A stretch of 64,000 bases of DNA from the NCBI RefSeq assembly GCF_900141815.1, contig NZ_FQYR01000010.1, positions 1-64,000 of the forward strand, given 5' to 3'. The notes under the pieces were generated by a model. That model searched no databases and was not told where the DNA came from. It saw only the letters and a program-made list of their open reading frames with translations. The position numbers and the translations under genes are program-made. The stretch comes from Rubritalea squalenifaciens DSM 18772. Its GTDB lineage: Bacteria; Verrucomicrobiota; Verrucomicrobiia; Verrucomicrobiales; Akkermansiaceae. Shown piece after piece: positions 53,303 through 62,800 of this stretch; position 1 is the stretch's first letter; every line of letters begins with the position of its first letter.

Positions 53303-53591
53303 CTATTAAGTGAAATGATATCATTATTTGTTTAGGTTTCTTTACTGGATGAGGGATTGTGGTGGTCCTTAAATGGTTCCGGTTTTGGGTGGTATTTCCT
53401 GTTAAATAAGGATAAATGGTATTTTGAGTCAGGGTTTCTTATGGCTCAGAAAGCAGTTGAAGGGGAGAACTTAGTTGTGGCTTCTGAGGGGAATTAATAT
53501 GTCAGTGGTCTAATCTATTTAATGTAACTGATAAATAACCCATATATTTCAGTTATGTTAGACGGCTTGGAGATAAACACTCACACAGCTC
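53303..53591. other. Intergenic region before metallopeptidase-like protein 2
   Basis: 289 bp of AT-rich DNA with no coding frame. It should contain the promoter of protein 2, since a terminator precedes it. I see no repeat or RNA gene. Confidence 0.4.
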
Positions 53592-56500
53592 ATGAAAACC
53601 CTAGATAACCACCGATGGCGGAAAGTCGCCATGAGGCCATGGTGTGCCTCATTAATTTGTACCTTGCTGATTTCGCTGTTGCTAGTCGGCAGCGCTAAAG
53701 CTCTGGAGGATAATATCACGCAGACTGTTACTCATGACGGCGAAACGATTACGCTGCGTTTAACAAGGCAGGTGCTCCGAGGGATGCACTTTGAGGTGCT
53801 CGTGCAAAACTCCAGTGGGGGATTTGATGCATACACGCCGGGAGAAGAAAGGTCTTACCTGGGAACGGTAGATGAATATCCCGGGGCTGTCTCCGCGGGT
53901 ATTGTACAGGATGACGGTACTGTGCGCGGCATGGTGATCTTTGACCGAGGGGGGACCTGGTTTACTTCTGGCCAGACGGTTACCTACAAGCGTGGTGTGG
54001 ATGAGTGGAAGAATTTTGCTTTTCCGACTTATGGGCTGACTCCTGGCGCGGCAGGGAGTACGACCTACGCCTTTGATAGTGCGGTGGATGTGAATCATGC
54101 CTACTATTCCAATGCGGCGGGAAGTAGTGTGGCAAAGGCCTTCGAGAATGTGGAATACAGTTATGCCTGTATACGTGCGCTTTACATGAGTAGTGCGATG
54201 CTTCGGCCCTATTTGGCGCGTGTGATCATTCGTGCAAACGCGGCGCAAGATCCTTACCAGACGAATATTGTCGGTTTGGGGCCTCTCACAGATGAATGGA
54301 GGGCGAACCAGACAGATGCGAACCGAGATTTTGTGTCTGGCTTTGGTTATGGTAGTGGAGGCCAAGCTTGGTCGAGTAGTATCGGAAATACCTGGGGTTA
54401 CAATGTGAGCCAATCCAGCGGTGATAATCATTACGTGGTGTTGAGGCATGAGATTGCACACAACTTCAGGGTGAACCATGAGGATGGCGGGGCTCCGGAG
54501 GGATCCACCACCAACAGTGAAAGAAACCGCCTCTCCAGATTCAGTGCTCCAGAGATAGAAAAAATGTTCTACCAGCGTGATATCTGGGTCACCGCAGGCT
54601 ATCTCGACTCCGAGGGTACTTATTCTACGATTAATTTTCCACCCTACGCGGCACTGGACTCAGCAGTCTTCAGAAGAGGGATCGATACCTCAGTGGCGAT
54701 TGATGTGATGGTGAATGATCACGATGCAAATGGACATGCAATTACTGGTATTATCGCCTTTGATGCGTCTTCTCATGAAGGAGGTTCGGTGACGATGAGC
54801 GGCACTGGATCAAGTGCTCAGTTGATGTACACACCGCCTGTGCAGTATGTCGGATTTGACTGGTTCAACTACACCATCACTGATTCTACAGGGAAAACAG
54901 CCACAGGTTTGGTATGTATTCATGTGAATTCTGAAGAAGATCTGGTGGCTCATCTCAGGCTGGACGATGCGACAGACGCGATTGATCTGGCAGACTCTAG
55001 CGGGAATCTTAATCTGGCAAGTTCCGCTAGCAAGCTGGTGACATCTTCAGGCCAGTTTGCTGGAGCCGCCACCATGGCGAACTCTGACGACTACATCGAG
55101 ATCCATGGTGCTGATTTTAGTTCCATAACAGCTACGCTAACAGGGTGGATCAAGCGTCCTGCTCAGAGCCAGGCAAATACGGCTGGCATCATTTTCAATG
55201 AAGGTTCTCGCAGTGGACTGAACTTCGGTTCCAGTAATGAGCTGCGTTACCACTGGAATGGTGGCAAGTGGGGCTGGGACTCAGGCCTGGTGCCTCCTGC
55301 AAACCAATGGGTATTCGTGGCACTCGTGGTCGAGGCGGACAAAGCGACCATCTACATGCATGATGGCACGACCATGCAGTCCGCGGTGAACACCGGTACT
55401 CATACGCCAGCCAATTTCACAGGGACTACTTTCATTGGTTGGGAGCCAGCTTTCGCTTCTCGTAAATACACCGGGGATATCGATGATGTGAGAATCTACA
55501 AGCGGGCTCTGAGCGCTGCTGAAATCACAGGTCTCGTCAATGGTGGGGCGGCTACGGTGCCAGTGCCCTTCGATGGAGCCAGTTCTGTTACTGCGCGTGT
55601 GTTGAAATGGAATCCAGCTCCAGGATCCACCCAGAGCCAGGTTTATCTGGGAACGAGCCAGAGTGCGGTGGCTGCTGCGAACACCTCTTCTTCTGAGTAT
55701 GTGGGAGCAACATCAGCGGATGATATTCTCGTGAACGTGCAGCCGAATACGACTTACTTCTGGAGAGTAGATTCGGTAAATGCATCTACCACCGTGGCAG
55801 GTTCGGTGTGGTCGTTTACTACTGGCAGCTCAATAGATGATATCAATACGAGCCTGTTAGCTCACTGGACCTTTAATGATGGTAGCGGCAATGCTCTGGC
55901 TGACTCAGCGGGCTCTCATGTGGGTGCGCTTCAGAATGGGCCTGTATGGAAGAATAGTCCGAATGGAGGTTCGCTAGACTTTGATGGTGTGGATGACCAT
56001 GTGATCATTAATAAAGGTTTGTCTGATGGTGGTACATCAAAGACAATTGTTAGCTGGGTGAAACTGCCTGCTGCCGACCAGAAAAGTGGTGGCGCCGTCT
56101 ATTTCACGAGGAATAATAATGCCTCAGGTCTCAATATTGGTTCCGGTAACGCCTTGGGTTATCACTGGGATGGTGATGAGTGGTGGTGGAGTTCCGGGCT
56201 ATCCGTGCCAAAGCAGCAATGGCTGCTCGTTGCCATGGTGGTGGAGACGGATCAGGCTACGGTCTATTATCATGATGGCACCCTGGCCACTTCTACGAAT
56301 GCCAAGTTTCACACGCCTGAGGCATTCAATGGGCTTAGCTATATTGGTCTCGATCCAGGGAATAGCTCGCGTGATTTTACTGGAGAGATCGATGACCTGC
56401 GTGTTTATGGCAGAGCATTGCATCCTTCAGAGCTTGAGGAGCTCTATCAGCAATTTCTCAACCATGCTCCTGTTGCCAGTGGATTCAATGCACAGTATGC

Positions 56501-59468
56501 AGAGGATGCCTCTGTGGGGACTATAGTTGGTTCCGTGACAGCTAGTGATCAAAATGCTGATGATGTCCTCAGCTATGTCATCACCTCTGGAAATGACGGT
56601 TCATTTGCAATCGATTCTGAAACAGGTGAAATTACACTGGCGTCCAGTCTGGATTATGAAACGAGCACGAGTTACACGCTTACCGTTGAGGTGACTGATG
56701 CCGGTGGCTTGAGTGATACCGTGAATGTCTCTATCGAGGTGACTGACATTGCGAATGATGACTCCGATGCCGATGGCCTGATCGATGAATGGGAGGTCTC
56801 AACCTTTGGTTCTGTAGCAGCAACCACCGGCGCAGAGGATTTGGATAATGATGGCCTCACCAATGCGAATGAATATGCGGCTGGAACCAATCCAAATAGC
56901 AGCGATTCAGATGCTGACGGTTACAGTGATTTCTTTGAGTTGGCAGAAGGTTCGGATCCGCTGGATAGTGCTTCCTTGCCAAGTGTGAATGGCGGTCCAG
57001 GTCTGGCAGCCTACTGGAAGCTGGATGATGGAGTTGGAACTGGTGCCATGGATTCCATGGGGCTATCCGATGGGGTTCTTGTAGCTGGTCCTAGCTGGAT
57101 CTCAGGAGTTGATGGGGGTGCGTTGGATTTCGACGGAGTCGATGATCAAGTGACTGCTCCTGCACTTAACTTGAACTCTAACACGGTAACTATCTCCGGT
57201 TGGGTGAAGAGAAGTGGAAATGAGAGCTTTGCGGGTCTGGTGTTCTGCCGCGGTGGAAGCACTGTTTCAGGTCTGCATGTTTCCAATAACGAGCTGCGGT
57301 ATCACTGGAACTCTGGCCAGTGGGGATGGAGCAGCGGGCTTACTCTGCCTGATGGAGTATGGACCTATGTGGCCTTGGTCGTGGAGCCGACTCAGGCGAC
57401 GATCTACATGAACGATGGCACGGGTATGCAGTCTGCCGTGAATGTGGGATCTCATGCCGTGGAGGCATTTGATGCGCAAACGGTACTCGGAGTCGATCCA
57501 ACTGGTGGTGCTCGTTTCCTTAATGGGAGCCTGGATGATATCCGGGTTTACAGCCGTGCGTTGAGTGCAGCAGAAATTACTGCTATCTTTAATGCGGATG
57601 CGGTGGGGAACAGCGCTCCTGTAGCGACTGATTCCACATTCTCCGTGAGTGAAGATGCATCCATTGGTGCGATTGTTGGTATAGTCAGTGCGTCTGATCC
57701 AGATGCAGGAGACACGCTTACCTATAGCATTACAGCTGGCAATGCTGGTGGCGCATTCGCGATCAACAGTGGTTCAGGTGAAATCACCGTGGCATCTGGA
57801 TTGGATTTTGAATCCGCCAGTCAGCATGTGCTGACCGTTGCAGTCAGCGATGGCAGTTTGAGTGATACCGCAACGATCACTATTGATGTGAGCAACGTGA
57901 ACGAGGCTCCTGTGGTGAACAACGGCAGTGCTTCCATTTCGGAGGGAGCAGTGATTGGCTCAGTGGTAACCACGGTAACCTCCAGTGATCCAGATGCGGG
58001 AGATGGTGTTACCTATGCCATTACTGCAGGAAATCCGAGTGGGGCATTTGTAATCAACGCTACTACTGGCGAGATTTCGACGGCAACAGTTCTCGATTAT
58101 GAGACCATAGCCAGCTACTCATTGACAGTAACCGTGACCGATAGTGGAGGTCTGACCGATACTGCCATCATTACCGTGAATATTACAGATGTGGCCAATG
58201 ATGACTCGGATGCCGACGGTCTTACCGATGAGTGGGAAGTATCCAACTTCGGATCGGTTGCCGCGACTGACGGGGTGACTGACAGTGATGGCGACGGTCT
58301 GACCAACGCCGAAGAAGAAGCTGCTGCCACCAACCCGAATAACACCGACTCGGATGGCGATGGCTACAGTGATTCCCTGGAAGTTTCACTAGGAACAGAC
58401 CCTAACAATGGAGCAAGTAATCCTGCTCCTAAGGATCTGGTGTGGACTGGAGTGGCTGGCGACGGCGACTTCTTTAATGAAGCCAACTGGGATAGCGATT
58501 CTGGTGCGTCGGGTACTCAGGCTCCGGTGGCTGATTCGGTCAACTCGGGTAGTGACCTGAATGCGTTGAGTCTTACTGTTGTTAATGCTGACTTCTTTGA
58601 TCTGGCTGGCTACATCGTTCCAAACGGGGCATCTATTCATATGGATGCGAGCAATCTAACCACTACTGGTTCCTATGGAATCAATGCGACAGCTTCGCTG
58701 GTTTCCAGCTTGGACATTAGTGCTGGGAGTTATGCGAGCTTCCAGTTCTTGGCGAATATCAATGCTAGTCTGAGTGGAGATGCTGTTCTGGAGTTGCGTG
58801 GTGGAGGGAATCCAGTCAATGGTTCTGCCATTGACCTTGCAGTAGATTCTTCGGGGTATGTTCGGTTTATCAATGAGACGGTGGCGGATGTGACAGCCGA
58901 GCATCTGAGCAAGTTCACCGTGGGTGGTAGCCCGGCCGTGCTTGGAACGAACCTTGAGATCGTCTCTGAGAATGGAGCCACCATCGTTCGCTTGTATCAA
59001 GAGCCGGCTCCTCCTGTCAGTTATCTGAGTAATGGCGAGGTTCTGAGTGATGGTTTATTTGTCTCGGGAAGTTATCTCGATACCTATTCTTCAGACAATG
59101 TCTACGAGGTGCTGGAGGAGAACAAGACCTCAGGGAAGCCTTCATCACGTGTATCCAGCTTGGAGCATACCTGGAGCTTCGACATCGGAGCGGGTGGCGT
59201 GCTCGTAGAGCTCAGTGTAGAGGCTTTTCATAGTGCCAATAGCGAGGGGGATGACTTCGTCTTCTCTTTCTCTCCAGATGGAGTCAACTTCACGGACCTC
59301 ATCACGGTGACCAAGACCTCAGATGATAATGCACCTCAGATTGCTCCTCTGCCAGCGGGCGTGACCGGAACGGTCTACATTCGTGTGCGCGATACCGACC
59401 GTACGGCAGGTAATGGCAATCAGGATACTATCAGCATCGATCATCTCTCACTTGAAGTGACCGAGTAA
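53592..59468 (+). CDS. Giant secreted multidomain metallopeptidase-like protein 2
   Basis: 1958 residues. Signal peptide about 15-37 (LICTLLISLLLVGSAKA). Zinc-peptidase-like domain with HEIAHNFRVNH (286-296). Then: cadherin-like Ig domain; LamG 1 (about 455-655); Fn3-like; LamG 2 (about 758-950); cadherin-like repeat; calcium-binding TSP3/EF-hand-like stretch (about 1053-1130, DDSDADGLIDEW, DSDADGYSDFFE); LamG 3 (1137-1335); two cadherin-like repeats; second calcium-binding stretch (1534-1605); a beta-helix-like region (1612-1805, DLVWTGVAGDGDFFNEANWD); and the C-terminal domain (1808-1958) nearly identical to that of protein 1. Repeated LamG units share ELRYHWN and ATIYMNDGT. Predicted extracellular or surface adhesin/peptidase. 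Confidence 0.88.
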   Translation: MKTLDNHRWRKVAMRPWCASLICTLLISLLLVGSAKALEDNITQTVTHDGETITLRLTRQVLRGMHFEVLVQNSSGGFDAYTPGEERSYLGTVDEYPGAVSAGIVQDDGTVRGMVIFDRGGTWFTSGQTVTYKRGVDEWKNFAFPTYGLTPGAAGSTTYAFDSAVDVNHAYYSNAAGSSVAKAFENVEYSYACIRALYMSSAMLRPYLARVIIRANAAQDPYQTNIVGLGPLTDEWRANQTDANRDFVSGFGYGSGGQAWSSSIGNTWGYNVSQSSGDNHYVVLRHEIAHNFRVNHEDGGAPEGSTTNSERNRLSRFSAPEIEKMFYQRDIWVTAGYLDSEGTYSTINFPPYAALDSAVFRRGIDTSVAIDVMVNDHDANGHAITGIIAFDASSHEGGSVTMSGTGSSAQLMYTPPVQYVGFDWFNYTITDSTGKTATGLVCIHVNSEEDLVAHLRLDDATDAIDLADSSGNLNLASSASKLVTSSGQFAGAATMANSDDYIEIHGADFSSITATLTGWIKRPAQSQANTAGIIFNEGSRSGLNFGSSNELRYHWNGGKWGWDSGLVPPANQWVFVALVVEADKATIYMHDGTTMQSAVNTGTHTPANFTGTTFIGWEPAFASRKYTGDIDDVRIYKRALSAAEITGLVNGGAATVPVPFDGASSVTARVLKWNPAPGSTQSQVYLGTSQSAVAAANTSSSEYVGATSADDILVNVQPNTTYFWRVDSVNASTTVAGSVWSFTTGSSIDDINTSLLAHWTFNDGSGNALADSAGSHVGALQNGPVWKNSPNGGSLDFDGVDDHVIINKGLSDGGTSKTIVSWVKLPAADQKSGGAVYFTRNNNASGLNIGSGNALGYHWDGDEWWWSSGLSVPKQQWLLVAMVVETDQATVYYHDGTLATSTNAKFHTPEAFNGLSYIGLDPGNSSRDFTGEIDDLRVYGRALHPSELEELYQQFLNHAPVASGFNAQYAEDASVGTIVGSVTASDQNADDVLSYVITSGNDGSFAIDSETGEITLASSLDYETSTSYTLTVEVTDAGGLSDTVNVSIEVTDIANDDSDADGLIDEWEVSTFGSVAATTGAEDLDNDGLTNANEYAAGTNPNSSDSDADGYSDFFELAEGSDPLDSASLPSVNGGPGLAAYWKLDDGVGTGAMDSMGLSDGVLVAGPSWISGVDGGALDFDGVDDQVTAPALNLNSNTVTISGWVKRSGNESFAGLVFCRGGSTVSGLHVSNNELRYHWNSGQWGWSSGLTLPDGVWTYVALVVEPTQATIYMNDGTGMQSAVNVGSHAVEAFDAQTVLGVDPTGGARFLNGSLDDIRVYSRALSAAEITAIFNADAVGNSAPVATDSTFSVSEDASIGAIVGIVSASDPDAGDTLTYSITAGNAGGAFAINSGSGEITVASGLDFESASQHVLTVAVSDGSLSDTATITIDVSNVNEAPVVNNGSASISEGAVIGSVVTTVTSSDPDAGDGVTYAITAGNPSGAFVINATTGEISTATVLDYETIASYSLTVTVTDSGGLTDTAIITVNITDVANDDSDADGLTDEWEVSNFGSVAATDGVTDSDGDGLTNAEEEAAATNPNNTDSDGDGYSDSLEVSLGTDPNNGASNPAPKDLVWTGVAGDGDFFNEANWDSDSGASGTQAPVADSVNSGSDLNALSLTVVNADFFDLAGYIVPNGASIHMDASNLTTTGSYGINATASLVSSLDISAGSYASFQFLANINASLSGDAVLELRGGGNPVNGSAIDLAVDSSGYVRFINETVADVTAEHLSKFTVGGSPAVLGTNLEIVSENGATIVRLYQEPAPPVSYLSNGEVLSDGLFVSGSYLDTYSSDNVYEVLEENKTSGKPSSRVSSLEHTWSFDIGAGGVLVELSVEAFHSANSEGDDFVFSFSPDGVNFTDLITVTKTSDDNAPQIAPLPAGVTGTVYIRVRDTDRTAGNGNQDTISIDHLSLEVTE

Positions 59469-59495
59469 GATTATCAGGATCACCCGGATAAAACT

Positions 59496-59529
59496 AAGCC
59501 GCCGCATTTTGAGATGTGGCGGCTTTTTT
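59496..59529 (+). terminator. Terminator after metallopeptidase-like protein 2
   Basis: AAGCCGCC (59496-59503) pairs with GGCGGCTT (59518-59525), followed by TTTT. It is nearly the same hairpin as after protein 1 (both use AAGCCGC), consistent with duplication of the whole unit. Confidence 0.85.
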
Positions 59530-59830
59530 CATGCAGTGACTCATTAGGGTGTGTGATGAACAGGTGTTTCATGCTTTTGCGCGTATTGTTGATGGATTTA
59601 GTGGGGTTGTAGTATTTTGTCTTAAAATGTGTTATGTGTGTTTTTCTGAAAAAACATATGAGAGTGTTAACATTGTGGTTTGGCATCTCATATATATATG
59701 GAATCGCTCCTCTTAGTGGAACTATACTGCTCAAATCTTAGTTCTGCTCCCGGTGGGTTTGATTCTGCTCTCTACATGGCTGTGGGTCTGAAAGGTCCTC
59801 AGCTTCAATCAACCCAAACTACCCACACAC
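59530..59830. other. Intergenic region before metallopeptidase-like protein 3
   Basis: 301 bp, AT-rich, with a TATATATA stretch near 59690. An 83-codon frame (59680-59931) crosses the true start of protein 3 in another frame and is not a gene. Promoter expected here but not defined. Confidence 0.4.
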
Positions 59831-62800
59831 ATGACAGCAAACCCCTGTTGCGTGTTATTGGCGGCTTGTTCCATGACCCCGCTGATAGCATTTGCACAAA
59901 CCTTGCCGGACAGTCTTGTCCTGAATCTTGATACGGACGGTAATCAGACCGCCGAAACGACGGTCAATTTGACCAAGCGCTCAGTCAGAGCGCCAGGTGT
60001 TGCTTACTACCGATTTAACGGAAACAGCCAGACCTATACCTTATCACCCAATGATATCCCTCAGGTACGTACCTACCGGGGTACAGTCGCAGGTGACCCC
60101 AACGTGATTGTCTGTGCCACGATCCTTCCCGATGGTACCATTAAGGCAGACGCATTCGATCATTTGAAAGGCCGAGGCTACGTCTGGCAAGTCAGCGGCT
60201 ATGATGTCTCCGCAAGTCTCAATCAAGGCGGTGCTGCAACAGCGAATCCGACCCGACCTGAGGGGGGTATGGGGGAGTTGCCTATGGGGGTAGATATTAA
60301 TTACCACCGCTTCGTCAACGAAGGTGCGAGTGATCCAGATCTAGCATGGGCGTTAACCGAGCATAATTTCAATATTTATGACCTCATGATGGGTCGAGAT
60401 ACGGGTGTAGCCGTATCGATTGCCACACTAGTGACGCGTGAAAATCAGGAGTACTACGTTCCTACAGGTTCTGGAAACCACCTCAATATCATTGAGGCGG
60501 AGTGGTCTGATGCGGCCAAGCCATTGAGGAATGCTGCTTGGGAGCAGATTTTCAGTTACAAGACAAGCGTGGGTCTCTTCGGTACCGGCGGTTATGCATG
60601 GCAGAACCGCATCGGAAAAAACGAGACTATTAACTACGGGCAGGGTGCTATCGGTACTCAGACCCTTTACCACGAATCCGGTGGGCACAACTGGAATGCT
60701 CATCACTGGGGATACGGTCGCGATGCTATGGGGTCTAACAGACCGAACCACGGGCCTTACAACGTAGAGCGTGTGCGTGAGAAGCGCGACATCAAGATAG
60801 CTGATGGAACCTTGCTTCAGCCTAATGGGGATTACCCGTCACCAGCGCATCCATATTCTCATTTGGATCTGGCAACGACTAACGTGAACCAGGCGGTAAC
60901 GATTTCACCACTGGTCAATGATACAGACTTCAACGGAGATAGTATTTCGATCGTCTCTTTCACCGCGACAACCGCCAATGGTGGTACCGTGGTCCAGTCT
61001 GGAAACGACCTGATCTATACGCCGCCCGCAGGTTATGTGGGCAAGGATATCATTGCCTATACCATCGAGGATAACTCGGGTGCTGGTGACGGTGGTGCCA
61101 ACCTGCAGGCTCAGGATTTGATTTTCATCGAGGTAGTCAACAATGGCCTGACCCTGAAGTTTGATTTCAATGATGTCTCCGGTGCTTCTGTGAGCAATAG
61201 CACCGGACTTGGCCACTCAGCAGTCTTGCAGAGCTCTAACATTGAAAGCCAGCTCACAACTGGACCAGACGGATATGCCTTGGTGGTTCCTTCCGGTGGT
61301 TTGTTGGTGGATGATACAAACATCCTTCCAATTCCTTACACTGGTAGCACGAATAACTTCTACCCATTTGATAGTGATCAGATGTCTCAGGGGAATTTCT
61401 TTGACCCGATGGACAAGGATTACGCCATCTGTCTCTGGATCAAGATGGATGATGTGATCACCAAGCTGGACATTCTCGATAAGTACAAAGCTCAAGAGCG
61501 CAGCACTGGTTTCCACCTCTTTGTGGAGAACGGTGTTCTCAAGGCTGACTGTGGCGAGATCGAGGGTATCTACAACAAGCGCAGTATCACAAACGGTGGT
61601 GCGGTGACTGCCGGACAGTGGCATCACGTGGCGCTGGTCTTTGACCGTACTGCAGATCAGATGAAGATCTTTTTGGATGGGGCTCAGACCGCACAAACGG
61701 CCCTTGCTGCCGGCTCATTCATTTTCCATGGCCGTGAGCCGCTGATGATCGGCTCTGGTAGCGGTGGCACCATGGCTGTGGATGATGTTCGTCTCTACAC
61801 TCAGAACCTCTCCTCTTCAGACCTTACAGGTATCATGGGTGAAGCTAGTAATGCCGTGGATGAGCTAGCTCTTAACAACTCACTCCAGACCTGGTGGGCG
61901 CTGGATGATAATGCCGGAGCTACAGCGTCCGATTCTTCCGGTAATGCCAACGCTGGTGCTCTCTCCGGAGGTGCAGCCTGGACTACGACAGCAGTTGATG
62001 GCGGCGGCGCTTCCTTTGACGGAGTTGATGACAAGATCAAACTCGATCTGGCCCAGTCTAACGTTGGTGCCTTTACCGTTGCTATGTGGGCGAAGTCCGG
62101 AGCAGACGGACAGGGTGTCTATAGCAGTGTATTTAGCAACCGTACGCCTAATACAGGAGGTACCTTCCAGATCGATATGGGGAATGGCTTCCAGTATCGA
62201 GGTAGTCAGACTTCCAGCTTTGGTGCGGCACCTCTCGACCAGTGGGTTCACCTTGCGGTAGTATCCGATGGGACGGATACCATCCTCTACTATAACGGTG
62301 AAATTGCTAAAGTGCTCTCTGGAGTCAATGATGACCTCTTTAATGCACTCGTGCTTGGTGCTAACAGGAATGAGGGAGACTTCTTCCAGGGGGAGATCGA
62401 TGACTTCTGTTACTTTGATCGAGCTCTCAACCCGAGTGAGATTCAGTACATCAAGTCCAGCTTGCTGAAGAATGTAGCGCCAAGCGCATCTGATGATACC
62501 TTCGCAGTGGTTGAAAATGCATCAGCAGGCACCAGCCTTGGTGTTGTCAATGCGAGTGATCCGAATTCGGGAGACGTGGTCAGCCATGCGATCACTGGAG
62601 GTAATGCAGCAGGTCTGTTTGCCATCACTGCTGCAACTGGTGAAATCACCACGACTGCACCATTGGACTACGAGACAGCATCCAGCTACGTGCTCACAGT
62701 TACCGTAAGCGATGACGGAGGTCTTTCCGATACAGCAACGATTACCGTAAACGTCACTGACGTAGCAAACGATGACTCCGATGCCGATGGTCTCACGGAC

